Of a DNA stretch of 64,000 nt, positions 45,618-54,674 are shown piece after piece (positions within the stretch are counted from its first letter, which is position 1; each line of letters starts with the position of its first letter). Source of the DNA: Desertibaculum subflavum (GTDB taxonomy: Bacteria; Pseudomonadota; Alphaproteobacteria; Ferrovibrionales; Ferrovibrionaceae); NCBI GenBank assembly GCA_003576705.1, contig QOZS01000009.1, positions 1 through 64,000 on the forward strand. The letters are read 5' to 3'. The notes below the pieces were generated by a model, which did not search any database, had not been told where the DNA came from, and saw only the letters and a program-made list of their open reading frames with translations. A program made the position numbers and the translations under genes.

Positions 45618-46990
45618 TGCGGCATCTTCCGGCTTTCCACGACGTCAGGGGCCGCATCGTGGTGGTGGTCGGCACGAGCGCGGCGGCCGATGCCAAGGCT
45701 GCGCTGGCCGCCACCGCCGGGGCGCGGCTTCGGCGCGTCGCGAAGCTTGCTACCGACGACCTGCGCGACGCCGCGCTGGTCTTCGTGGCGACCGGCGATG
45801 CCGGGACCGACGCCGCGGCCGCGTCACTCGCCAACTCGCACGGCAAGCCGGTCAACGTGGTCGACCGCGCCGATCTCGGCACCTTCGTCATGGGTGCGGT
45901 GGTCGACCGCGATCCGGTCACCGTCGCGATCTCCACCGCCGGCGCCGCGCCGATGCTGGCGCAGCATCTGCGCCGCCGCGTCGAGGCGGCGATTCCGGCC
46001 GGCTTTGGTGCCGTCGCATCCCTGCTCGGCCGCGCGCGCGAGCGCATCCGCCGCGCCGCGCCGCAGCCCGGCGAGCGGCGGCGCCTGTATCGCCGCTTGA
46101 TCGAAGGCCGTACCGGCCAGCTCGCCCTCGCGGGCCGCTCGGCCGAGGCTGCGGCCGCGCTGGCGCACGAGCTGGCAGCGGCAGACCTGCCGCGCGTTGG
46201 CACCCCGGCCGGCCGCGTCTATCTGGTCGGCGCCGGTCCAGGCGATCCCGAATTGCTGACCGTCAAGGCGCTGCGCCTGATCGGCGAGGCCGATGTCATC
46301 GTCCACGACCGCCTGGTCGATCCCGCGATCCTGGACCGCGCGCGCCGGGACGCGGAACTGGTCTTCGCCGGCAAGGCCTGCGGCAACCACAGCATGCCGC
46401 AAGCCGAGATCAACGCGCTGCTGGTCCGCCTCGGCCGCGAGGGCCGGCGCGTGGTGCGGCTGAAGGGCGGCGATCCCTTCGTGTTCGGCCGCGGCGGCGA
46501 GGAGGCCGAGGCCCTGGCGGAAGCCGGCATCGGCTTCGAGATCGTGCCCGGCATCACCGCCGCGCTCGGCTGCGCCGCCTATGCCGGCCTGCCGCTGACC
46601 CATCGCGACTTCGCACAATCCTGCCTGCTGGTCACCGCGCATAGCCGCAAGGGCCGGCTGGACGTGGATTGGACCGCCCTCACCCGGCCGAACCAGACGG
46701 CGGCGATCTATATGGGCCTCGGCGCGCTGGCCGAGCTGGCCGATGGCCTGATCGCGCGCGGCGTCGCGCCGAGCGTCTTCGCCGCGGTGATCGACCGGGG
46801 AACCCGGACGGCCCAGAAGGTGGTCGTGGCGCCGCTGGCCGAGCTTGGCCGCGCCGCGAGCGAGGCCCACTTGGAAGGGCCGGCGCTGGTGATCGTCGGC
46901 GAGGTCGCGCGGCTCGCCCCGGCGCTGCACTGGTTCGGCGCCGCGCCTGTCGTCGCGGAGCAGCCGGCCCGCCTGTCAGTGGCGGTTTGA
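45617..46990 (+). CDS. cysG: Siroheme synthase CysG (uroporphyrinogen-III methyltransferase with divergent oxidase/ferrochelatase domain)
   Basis: A 457-residue protein making the siroheme needed by NirB. The C-terminal half is a standard SAM uroporphyrinogen-III methyltransferase: VYLVGAGPGDPELLTVKALR, VVRLKGGDPFVFGRGGEEAE, IVPGITAALGCAAYAGLPLT. The N-terminal dehydrogenase/chelatase half is shorter than in E. coli CysG, and its nucleotide loop reads VVVVGTSAAADAKAAL instead of the GGGxxAxRK pattern, although NVVDRADLGTFVMGAVVDRD is kept. Precorrin-2 oxidation or chelation may be weak. It is the last gene of the nitrate operon. Confidence 0.88.
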   Translation: MRHLPAFHDVRGRIVVVVGTSAAADAKAALAATAGARLRRVAKLATDDLRDAALVFVATGDAGTDAAAASLANSHGKPVNVVDRADLGTFVMGAVVDRDPVTVAISTAGAAPMLAQHLRRRVEAAIPAGFGAVASLLGRARERIRRAAPQPGERRRLYRRLIEGRTGQLALAGRSAEAAAALAHELAAADLPRVGTPAGRVYLVGAGPGDPELLTVKALRLIGEADVIVHDRLVDPAILDRARRDAELVFAGKACGNHSMPQAEINALLVRLGREGRRVVRLKGGDPFVFGRGGEEAEALAEAGIGFEIVPGITAALGCAAYAGLPLTHRDFAQSCLLVTAHSRKGRLDVDWTALTRPNQTAAIYMGLGALAELADGLIARGVAPSVFAAVIDRGTRTAQKVVVAPLAELGRAASEAHLEGPALVIVGEVARLAPALHWFGAAPVVAEQPARLSVAV

Positions 46991-47929
46991 TTTCTCCGGC
47001 TTGGGCCAGCGGCGCGCCACTTCCGGCAGCACCTCGTCGATCAGCCGGCGGGTCTGCGCCAGCATGTCGTCGTCGCCCTTGGCCAGCGGTCGCAGGATGA
47101 ACTTGGAGATGCCGGCTTCCACATAGGCGGCGATGCGAGCGAGGATCGCACCCGCGTCGCCGACGCCGAAATACTGCGCCGGGTCGTTGCCGCTGCGCTT
47201 CGCATAGGCTTCCATCGCCCGGGCGACGCCGGGATCGTCGCCCTTGCCGAAGCGGAACGGGATGCCGGCGCCGTAATGGTCCTCGTCGATCGGCCGGCCG
47301 GCCGCCGCGGCGGCATCGCGGATGCGCAGGACCACCGGTGCGACCAGGGTCGGCGTCTCGGCGCCGGCCTGCCAGCCGGTGCCGTATTTCGCGGTGCGCC
47401 GGATCGCCGCATCGGAGGAGCCGCCGATCCACATCGGCAGGTCCGGCTGCACCGGCTTCGGCGCGATCGAGGCGCCGTTGAGCCGGTAATGCGTGCCGGC
47501 ATGGTCGACGGCCTCCTGCGTCCAGAGCTTGTGGATCACCTCCAGCGCCTCGTCGGTGCGCCTGCCGCGCGTCGAGGTATCGATCTGCAGCGCCTTCCAT
47601 TCCGGCGCCAGGGGACTGCCGATGCCGAAGGCGGGCAGCAGGCGGCCCTCGGAGAGCACGTCCACGGTGGCGCATTGCTTGGCCACCAGGACGGGATCGC
47701 GCAGCGCCAGCGAGATCACGTTGACGCCGAATTTCAGCCGGCGGGTGCGACCCGCCAGCGCCGCCATGGTGGTCAGGCATTCCAGGATCGGCTCGCGGCT
47801 GATCAGGCGATCGGTCTGCCAGAGCGAATCGACGCCGCCCGACTCGCAGAGATCGACCCAGCGCCAGTAGCCGGCCGCGCCGGAGAACGGGAACTCCATC
47901 AGGCCGAGCCCGACCGCCACTTTGCGCAT
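46976..47929 (-). CDS. LLM class flavin-dependent oxidoreductase
   Basis: A 317-residue luciferase-like flavoenzyme. It begins VAVGLGLMEFPFSGAAGYWR and carries SLWQTDRLISREP, LKFGVNVISLALRDPVLVAK, GRLLPAFGIGSPLAPEWKAL and MWIGGSSDAAIRRTAKYGTG, typical F420- or FMN-type blocks. The start at 47929 has GGGAGGACC 5 bases upstream. It overlaps the convergent cysG by 15 bases and is divergent from a second LLM gene. Substrate unknown. Confidence 0.85.
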   Translation of the reverse strand: MRKVAVGLGLMEFPFSGAAGYWRWVDLCESGGVDSLWQTDRLISREPILECLTTMAALAGRTRRLKFGVNVISLALRDPVLVAKQCATVDVLSEGRLLPAFGIGSPLAPEWKALQIDTSTRGRRTDEALEVIHKLWTQEAVDHAGTHYRLNGASIAPKPVQPDLPMWIGGSSDAAIRRTAKYGTGWQAGAETPTLVAPVVLRIRDAAAAAGRPIDEDHYGAGIPFRFGKGDDPGVARAMEAYAKRSGNDPAQYFGVGDAGAILARIAAYVEAGISKFILRPLAKGDDDMLAQTRRLIDEVLPEVARRWPKPEKSNRH

Positions 47930-48041
47930 CGCTCTGGTCCTCCCGCCGGCCCGTTCGAAAGTTTCCTGGGCGTGGCCGGCCTCGATGGTCCAGAGTGCGG
48001 CGAGAAGCGATGAAGCACAACAGGCTGGAGGAAGCCCCGAT

Positions 48042-49100
48042 ATGCGCGTCTTCACCACCCTGCCGCAGGAGGACCTGCGAAAGGTCGGGCCGGCGGCCCA
48101 GGCGATCGAGGCCGACGGCTATGACGGCGTCGTCACCCAGGAAAACCGGCACGACCCGTTCCTGTCGCTCGCCGTCGCCGGCGTGGCGACCAAGCGGATC
48201 GAGCTGCATACCGGCATCGCCATCGCCTTCGCGCGCTCGCCGATGTCGGTCGCCAATATGGGCTGGGACCTGGCGGGCGCGACCGGCGGCCGCTTCGTGG
48301 TCGGTATCGGGCCGCAGGTGCGGGCGCATAACGAGCGGCGCTTCTCGGTGCCCTGGACACCGCCGGCGCCGCGCATCCGCGAATATGTGCAGAGCCTGCG
48401 CGCGATCTGGCGGAGCTGGAAGACCGGCGCGCCGTTGAACTATGAGGGCCAGCACTATCGCTTCACCCTGATGACGCCGAACTTCACGCCGGAGCCGATC
48501 GAAGCTCCGGCGCCGGCGATCACCATCGCCGCCGTCGGCCCGGCGATGCTGAACGTGGCCGCGGAGGAATGCGACGGGGTGAAGCTGCACGTCTTCGCCA
48601 CGCGGAAATATCTCGAGGAATCGGTCATGCCGCGCCTCGCCGAGGGCTTGAAAAAGGCCGGGCGCGAGCGCGCCAGCTTCGAAGTCTCCGGCGGCGGCTT
48701 CCTGGCGACCGGCAGGGACGACGCGGCCGTGGCAAAGATGTTCGAATGGGTACGCCAGCGGGTCGCCTTCTACGGCTCGACCCAGGCCTATTGGCCGGTC
48801 TTCGCCGTGCACGGCCTCGATGATCTCGGCCGCAAGCTCAACCAGATGACGCGCCAGGGCCAATGGACCGAGATGGCGAAGCAGGTGCCGGACGACGTGG
48901 TGCACCTGTTCGCCGCGGTCGGCCGGCACGACGAGATCGCCAAGGTGATCGAGCGACGCTTCGGCGGCCTGGTCGACAGCCTGCAGGCCAGCGCCAATTC
49001 CTCGATGCCGGCCGGCTTGCCGCCGGATCTGATTCAGGATATCCGGCGCATTCCGACCGTGTTCCGGGGCTTCGACGGCGCCCCGAAAGGAAACTCATAG
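48042..49100 (+). CDS. LLM class flavin-dependent oxidoreductase (F420-type)
   Basis: A 352-residue luciferase-like protein of the group annotated as F420-dependent or TIGR03617-like. It has AIEADGYDGVVTQENRHDPF, IELHTGIAIAFARSPMSVAN, GWDLAGATGGRFVVGIGPQV and GVKLHVFATRKYLEESVMPR. CTGGAGGAA lies about 8 bases before the ATG at 48042. It is 112 bases from the divergent LLM gene and is followed after 3 bases by a methyltransferase, with which it forms an operon. Confidence 0.85.
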   Translation: MRVFTTLPQEDLRKVGPAAQAIEADGYDGVVTQENRHDPFLSLAVAGVATKRIELHTGIAIAFARSPMSVANMGWDLAGATGGRFVVGIGPQVRAHNERRFSVPWTPPAPRIREYVQSLRAIWRSWKTGAPLNYEGQHYRFTLMTPNFTPEPIEAPAPAITIAAVGPAMLNVAAEECDGVKLHVFATRKYLEESVMPRLAEGLKKAGRERASFEVSGGGFLATGRDDAAVAKMFEWVRQRVAFYGSTQAYWPVFAVHGLDDLGRKLNQMTRQGQWTEMAKQVPDDVVHLFAAVGRHDEIAKVIERRFGGLVDSLQASANSSMPAGLPPDLIQDIRRIPTVFRGFDGAPKGNS

Positions 49101-49103
49101 CGC

Positions 49104-49709
49104 ATGGCATTGGTCGCGCCGATCCTTGGCCGGCTGCTCGAACACCCGGCCGTGTTCGAGCTGCAGCAACGGCTGTTCAACAACTATTCCGCCGTCGCGG
49201 CGGAATTCGCCGACGTGCTCGAGCCGCAGCCGCTCCGCGTGCTCGATATCGGTTGCTCGACCGGCGCCTGTGCCCGCGGCGTCATCGACATGGCGCGGCA
49301 CGATTATGTCGGCGTCGATATCGATCCGGGCTACATCGCCACCGCCCAGCGGCAGGCGCCGCTGGGAAAGTTCATTGCCGCCGATGCGCGGCGCCTGGAT
49401 TTCGCCTCGGAATCGTTCGACCTCGCCATGTTCGTCGGCGTCATGCACCATATGGACGACCAGCTGATCCGCGATTGCCTCACGGAAGTTCGGCGTGTGC
49501 TGAAGCGAGACGGCCGGCTGATCGTGGCGGAGCCGGTATTCACGCCGGGGCGACGGCTCAGCACGATGTTTCTCAGCATGGATCGCGGCCGTTTCATTCG
49601 CGACGAGCCGGGCTACCGCAATCTGTTCGATGGCTTCCGGGTCGCGCGGCAGCGCTACTTCGATTTCTCATTGCACCGCTTCACGGCCTATGTGCTGCGT
49701 CCGGACTGA
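49104..49709 (+). CDS. SAM-dependent methyltransferase
   Basis: A 201-residue class I methyltransferase. The SAM loop is LRVLDIGCSTGACARGVIDM (about residue 48), with VGVDIDPGYIATAQR, FIAADARRLDFASESFDLAM and the post-motif VRRVLKRDGRLIVAEPVF. It lies 3 bases after the LLM gene but points toward the minus-strand glycan operon, converging with a 9-base gap. A role in lipid or glycan methylation is possible from context only. Confidence 0.82.
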   Translation: MALVAPILGRLLEHPAVFELQQRLFNNYSAVAAEFADVLEPQPLRVLDIGCSTGACARGVIDMARHDYVGVDIDPGYIATAQRQAPLGKFIAADARRLDFASESFDLAMFVGVMHHMDDQLIRDCLTEVRRVLKRDGRLIVAEPVFTPGRRLSTMFLSMDRGRFIRDEPGYRNLFDGFRVARQRYFDFSLHRFTAYVLRPD

Positions 49710-49718
49710 ATCGCCGCG

Positions 49719-50642
49719 CTATTTCCGGAGCACCCGCAGCCAGAATAAAATCCCCGGCAGGGAGCAGACGAAGAGCACCAGACCGGTCGCGACCGAGGCC
49801 GAGACGAGCGCGCCCTCTCCGATTGCCGTCGCGCCGCCCGCCAGCAGCATCACCGCCCATTCGCGCACGCCCCAGCCGATATAGGAGAGCGGGAAGCTTT
49901 GCGCGAAGAGCAGCGCAGGGCTGATCGCAACGAAAAGCCAAGGCTCGGCATCGACGCCGGCCGACTTGAGCAACACCCACGGAATCAGGCCAAAGCTCAC
50001 GCAATAGAGAACGCCAATGCCAAGCTGCGTGGCCAGGCGCGGCACGGCGGCGACGACACGGCACATCTCGCCGACCTCGCGGGTCAGCAGAGCCAGCCGC
50101 CCGGACATGCGCGGCGCGACATGGCCGGCCAGCAATGCGCCCAAAGGAAAGCCGAGCGCGATCGGCAACCAGAGCACCGCCTGGATCAGGCAAAGCCGGA
50201 AGGGTGCGCCGAGCGCCGCCTGCAGCGGCAGCAGAACGAGGCCGGCCACGGCCATGGTGAAGACCGCTAGCAACCGGTCGAGGATCACGCTGCGGGCGGC
50301 GAGCCCGGTGCTCATGCCGAGCACATTCCGCTGATAGGCGAAGCGGGCCACGTCGGCGGCGCCGCCGAGCGGCGCCGCATGGGCCATCAGCAGGCTCCAG
50401 ACATTGAGCTGGAGGATATGGCCGAGCGAGGGCACAGAGCTGGTCAGGCTCTGCAGCAACAGCCGATAGCGCAATCCCGCGCTCAGGAAGTTCAGGGCCG
50501 TAAGGCCGATCGCGATGGCGAAAGTCGTGATATCGAGCGTGGAAGCAAGATGCCGCAGCTCGGCGCCCAAGCCATCGGCGAAGCGGAGATAGAGCAGAAG
50601 CACGGTGCCGGCGCTGATCGACAGGCCGAGCAGGCGAAACAT
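49719..50642 (-). CDS. LPG synthase TM-type (UPF0104) integral membrane protein
   Basis: A 307-residue protein with about eight membrane helices, resembling the lysylphosphatidylglycerol synthase/flippase membrane domain family. Marks are ALNFLSAGLRYRLLLQSL, LLMAHAAPLGGAADVARFAY, ARSVILDRLLAVFTMAVAG and LLFAQSFPLSYIGWGVREWA. It has no aminoacyl-transferase domain. Members of this family are common in polysaccharide and lipid-carrier loci, where a transport role is suspected. It is the last gene of the 61.8-49.7 kb operon, 3 bases after a methyltransferase. Confidence 0.78.
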   Translation of the reverse strand: MFRLLGLSISAGTVLLLYLRFADGLGAELRHLASTLDITTFAIAIGLTALNFLSAGLRYRLLLQSLTSSVPSLGHILQLNVWSLLMAHAAPLGGAADVARFAYQRNVLGMSTGLAARSVILDRLLAVFTMAVAGLVLLPLQAALGAPFRLCLIQAVLWLPIALGFPLGALLAGHVAPRMSGRLALLTREVGEMCRVVAAVPRLATQLGIGVLYCVSFGLIPWVLLKSAGVDAEPWLFVAISPALLFAQSFPLSYIGWGVREWAVMLLAGGATAIGEGALVSASVATGLVLFVCSLPGILFWLRVLRK

Positions 50643-50645
50643 CGA

Positions 50646-51386
50646 TCAGACGCCCGGACGCGGCGCGAAGGTGATGCCGATGCAGAGATTCATCCAGATC
50701 GCCGGCAGGAGCAGGGGAAAGAACGACCGGTGCCGCATCTCGAAGAGCGGGTCGGCCTCGGCCAGGATCTCGGCCGGCACATTGATGTGCTCGGAGCTGA
50801 TGCACCAGTCATAGGGCATGCGGAACCGGCGCTCGAACACGCGACGCGCCGAGATGTTGCGGGCGATCGTGTAGGCGAGCCCGCCTTCGCAAGGGATCAC
50901 CACGCAGAACTGGCCGCCGGGCTTCAGCACCCGGTGCGCCTCGCGCAACGCGGCCGGCAGATTCGGCAGGTGTTCGAGCACGTGGATCGCCAGCACCCGG
51001 TCGAAATAGCCGTCGTCGAACGGCAGGTGCTCCTGACAATCGGCCGAGACCACCTGGACCTGCGGGAATCGCTGCTGGATCTTCGCCGCCATTTCCGGCC
51101 GCAGCTCGACGGCGTGATAGCCCGGCTCCGCCGGTTCGTATTCGAGGTGCTCGCCAAGCCCGGCGCCAATCTCCAGCGTGCGAATCTGCGCCGGAAGCCG
51201 CCGGCGCTGGCGCGCCGGATAGCCGTGATTGAAGCGCTCGATCAGGGTGAACCTGGTGAGATGCTGCTCGTGCCAGACATACATGAACTCGTCGCGGATC
51301 CGCTGCTGTTCCTCGGTGAGCGGGGGAATCCGCTTCGGCCATTTCGTGGCATCGGGCACCGCCGCGCTACGGCGAGGCGCCGTCAT
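50646..51386 (-). CDS. SAM-dependent methyltransferase
   Basis: A 246-residue class I methyltransferase. The SAM loop is IRTLEIGAGLGEHLEYEPA, followed by VVSADCQEHLPFDDGYFDRV, LAIHVLEHLPNLPAALREAH and RVLKPGGQFCVVIPCEGGLA, as in ubiquinone- or glycan-modifying methyltransferases. The start overlaps the end of the YfhO-like gene by four bases (ATGA), so it is translated with it. In this operon it probably methylates a sugar or lipid carrier. Confidence 0.85.
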   Translation of the reverse strand: MTAPRRSAAVPDATKWPKRIPPLTEEQQRIRDEFMYVWHEQHLTRFTLIERFNHGYPARQRRRLPAQIRTLEIGAGLGEHLEYEPAEPGYHAVELRPEMAAKIQQRFPQVQVVSADCQEHLPFDDGYFDRVLAIHVLEHLPNLPAALREAHRVLKPGGQFCVVIPCEGGLAYTIARNISARRVFERRFRMPYDWCISSEHINVPAEILAEADPLFEMRHRSFFPLLLPAIWMNLCIGITFAPRPGV

Positions 51387-54300
51387 CGGCCACCACCAGG
51401 AGCGACACCCGCTGCCGCGGCCCGATGGGCACGTTGTCCGCGCACCGCGCCCAGCGCGGCCAAGAACACACAGATCCCAAGGATCGCACCAAGGCCGACG
51501 GCCAGCTTGGCCAAAGTGAGGAAGGGCTCCGGCCGGAAGCGGAAGATGAGTTCCCCCCGCCCTGCTGGCACCAGCACCGCCATGAAATTGCCGTTCGCTC
51601 TAAAGATCGGCAGGTCGCGGCCATTGTATTCCGCTCGCCAGTGCGGCGAGTAGCCGTCGTTGAACAGCAGGATAGATGGCGCCGCTGCTTCAAAATCAAG
51701 CAGGATATGCTCGAAAGAAATTTCGCGATAGTCGACCTTCTGCCGCGACATGCCGGGTTGCCGCGGGGCCACCACATCCTGACCAATTTCCAACGCGACG
51801 GTCGTCTCGAAATCGAAGCTTTCTCGCCGCAACAGCTCAATCGCACCGTCGAAATCGCTAACGGCCTGGTAGTTTTGGAACAGTGCGAAGCGTGGCAATG
51901 CCTCGGTGATCCTGAAGGGCCGGCCATTTTCGTCGAAATGGTAGCGCACGCCCAGGATCGCCAGGCCGCGCTCGTTGTCGAGCTTGGGCAGGATGCCAAA
52001 GCGCGGCATCCAACCGGCACCTGGCGGCGCGAAGGCGGTGAGCCACTTGCGGAGGTCGGCGCGGACGTCGCTGTCGACGCCGCCATAGGTCCGGAGACCG
52101 TATAGCATCGATATATTGGCGATCACTTCACCGAAGGGATGCCCCGTCAGGAAGTGCGGGCGATCGACCCGGTAGTTGGCGAAGTCATTTGCGGTCACCT
52201 TCGCACCGGCGCTAAGCGCGGCCGGGTCGAGCGGATACATGGTGGGCGCCACCTTGCGCCCGCTCACCAGGCGAAACCCGGTGGCATCCACGCTACCAGC
52301 CCCATCTCGCTCGACACCGATGCGGACAAGGTTGCGATGGCGAAGGTCGACCCAGGTCGAAAGCCATTCCCACTGGCCGGACCCCGAATGGGCGTCAGAT
52401 TTCCTTGGTGCGCCATCGCCCTGTAGAACCAGATGTGCTCCCCCGTCGACAGCACGCACCCATCCGCCGAGTGCGACACGCTTCACGGGCACATTCACGT
52501 CGAATTCCCGCACCGCTGACGCGGCGCCATCTCGCTCCGCTGTCAGTCGCACCACCGGCGCTTCGAACCGCTCATCGGCGGCCGTTGCGATCCGCGCCTC
52601 GCCGATTGTCTGCCAGCCGGCGGTCGACGTGTCGGAAACCGGCGGATCAGGAATAAAATTGACGGCCGATCGCCGCCGCTCTTCCACCGACGCGCCGAGC
52701 CATGTCGGCGTCTCCGCGGCCGGCGGCGGATAGGCGCGCGATTGCCGTACGAAAGGCTCGGCAGCCATGAAGCCGTAGGTACGATTGAACGATTGCAGAT
52801 CGCCGAAGGCAAGGACGCAAAGCGCAACCAGGAAAAACCTCTTGCTCTCCGCATGGTGCGACCACAGCATCACGATTTCGCCGAGCGCCGCAGCGGTGAC
52901 GACGATGCGCAGAGCGGATAGAAGCGGGGCAAAGGTGATGGCAGTGCGCGGACGCCGAATCGATCCCATCGGGAGATCGATCAATAGGACAAGCAGCACA
53001 ACGATCAGCAGACCGATCAGCAGCCGGCCATGGCGCTCGATGTGCAAACGTTGCGGCTGAGCGGCATAGCGCCGGCAAATCATCAACGTGGCCACCGCCC
53101 AGACGACGCCGCATGCCTCGTAGGCGAAACCATAGCCGACGAGATGGCTGGATCGCAGTTTGGTCGCGAAAACTATGATCGCAGCGATTGCGAACAGGGT
53201 GACGCAGACAGCGATAACGCCGTTCGTGAACCGCGCCAGCCCCGGCACGGTGAGCGGCCAACGCAAATAGAAATATACCGCGCCAGCCAAGAGCGCCACC
53301 ACCGCCGTCTTGCCGCTCAGCAGTGTGATTGCCGGGGCGATATCAGGCCATGGTCCTGCCGACATGACCTTGGTGTGCAATAGAATCAACATCACCAGGC
53401 AGATCGCCACGATCGCGAACAAGCCGCCGATACCAGCCAATCCCATTGGCGGCCCTGCTTCGGCGAAGCAGGCGCGACAGACAAGGACCATCAGCAAAAG
53501 GAACATGAAGGCCGCGCCGGCCTTGATAACGATCCCATGCACCACAGGATAACTCAGCAAGGCGGCCAAGTCGGCGGCGGCGGGAACCACGGGCGTCTGC
53601 GCCGCCGTCAGAAACAGGCATGCGAAGCCGACGATGCGCGCCCATTGTCCCGCCCGACCGGTCAACGCGAGCGCCAGGAAAAACAGTGCAACGACGCCGA
53701 AATAAAGCGACGCATGGAACTGTATGTGCAGGTCGACACCAAGGGCTTCATTGATGCGCAGCGAATCATGCAGCGTATAGCCGAACGCCGCCGGGACTAC
53801 GCCGGGCAGCAGCAAGTACCCCGCATCGTTCGGCAATACCGGAAGGCGCAGACCGCCAGTCAACGCCGAACCGTCATGTCGCAGGAATTCGATCACCGGC
53901 ACGATACGATACAGCGAAATCGTGAGCGCGAAGGCGGCAGCGACGCCAAAGATCACCGCCTCACGGCTCCGCACCTGCCAGTTTGGCGCGAGCGCCAGTC
54001 GAACCACGAGTGCGCCGGCAACAACAAGAAGATACGCCGCGATATAAACGACATGGCCCGCGAGCGTGATCGGCAACAGACTGAGTGAGAGCCACGCGAA
54101 GCTGGCAAAAGAGCTCCGGTTGGCGAAAGTGAGAACGATATAGCTGCTGAGCAGCGCCGCTACCGACATAGGGACGGCGATATCGACGGTAGTCGTGAAC
54201 CATGCATAGCCCGAGATCTGGAATATCACGGCCGGGATGGTCGCGGGCCAGGCTTCGATGAACAAGCGAGCGATGCGAAAGGCAAGGAAGCCGGAAGCTA

Positions 54301-54643
54301 GATAGCAACCGAAGACAAACAGGGTCAGGCCAAACAGAAAATGCTTCTCGCCGAACGGGACCAGAATCCACCACATCGGGTTCAGCATGTGGTGGTGCAT
54401 CGATTGCGAGAAATCGGTGCCGGCGAAGATGTAGGGGTTCCACAGCCCCAAGCTTCCCTGCAACAGGCTGCGGAGCCCGAACAGCATGTTCGGATAGTGC
54501 GCGAACAGCGAATCCGTATCGCTGAGAATGATCCGGCCCTTCGCGAGCGCTGAGCCGAAGATCGCCAACGGCGCGGCGATCAATATCAGATACGGGAGCA
54601 CCGGCGCGAACCGACTGCGCCTGTCCAGCTCGCCCCTCATCAT
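51383..54643 (-). CDS. YfhO-like large membrane protein (putative glycosyltransferase)
   Basis: A 1086-residue protein with about 13 membrane helices in the first 640 residues and a large extracytoplasmic C-terminal domain. The N-terminus (RIILSDTDSLFAHYPNMLFG, SLGLWNPYIFAGTDFSQSM) and the end (ILLFNDGYSPHWRAEYNGRD, FMAVLVPAGRGELIFRFRPE) match the YfhO family, which is distantly related to GT-C glycosyltransferases and acts on lipid-linked glycans. The gene appears less GC-rich than its neighbours, suggesting separate acquisition. ATG at 54643 or the next codon may start. Confidence 0.82.
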   Translation of the reverse strand: MMRGELDRRSRFAPVLPYLILIAAPLAIFGSALAKGRIILSDTDSLFAHYPNMLFGLRSLLQGSLGLWNPYIFAGTDFSQSMHHHMLNPMWWILVPFGEKHFLFGLTLFVFGCYLASGFLAFRIARLFIEAWPATIPAVIFQISGYAWFTTTVDIAVPMSVAALLSSYIVLTFANRSSFASFAWLSLSLLPITLAGHVVYIAAYLLVVAGALVVRLALAPNWQVRSREAVIFGVAAAFALTISLYRIVPVIEFLRHDGSALTGGLRLPVLPNDAGYLLLPGVVPAAFGYTLHDSLRINEALGVDLHIQFHASLYFGVVALFFLALALTGRAGQWARIVGFACLFLTAAQTPVVPAAADLAALLSYPVVHGIVIKAGAAFMFLLLMVLVCRACFAEAGPPMGLAGIGGLFAIVAICLVMLILLHTKVMSAGPWPDIAPAITLLSGKTAVVALLAGAVYFYLRWPLTVPGLARFTNGVIAVCVTLFAIAAIIVFATKLRSSHLVGYGFAYEACGVVWAVATLMICRRYAAQPQRLHIERHGRLLIGLLIVVLLVLLIDLPMGSIRRPRTAITFAPLLSALRIVVTAAALGEIVMLWSHHAESKRFFLVALCVLAFGDLQSFNRTYGFMAAEPFVRQSRAYPPPAAETPTWLGASVEERRRSAVNFIPDPPVSDTSTAGWQTIGEARIATAADERFEAPVVRLTAERDGAASAVREFDVNVPVKRVALGGWVRAVDGGAHLVLQGDGAPRKSDAHSGSGQWEWLSTWVDLRHRNLVRIGVERDGAGSVDATGFRLVSGRKVAPTMYPLDPAALSAGAKVTANDFANYRVDRPHFLTGHPFGEVIANISMLYGLRTYGGVDSDVRADLRKWLTAFAPPGAGWMPRFGILPKLDNERGLAILGVRYHFDENGRPFRITEALPRFALFQNYQAVSDFDGAIELLRRESFDFETTVALEIGQDVVAPRQPGMSRQKVDYREISFEHILLDFEAAAPSILLFNDGYSPHWRAEYNGRDLPIFRANGNFMAVLVPAGRGELIFRFRPEPFLTLAKLAVGLGAILGICVFLAALGAVRGQRAHRAAAAGVAPGGGR

Positions 54644-54674
54644 GTCGGAAAATCCCGCAGCAGCGAGACCGTCA

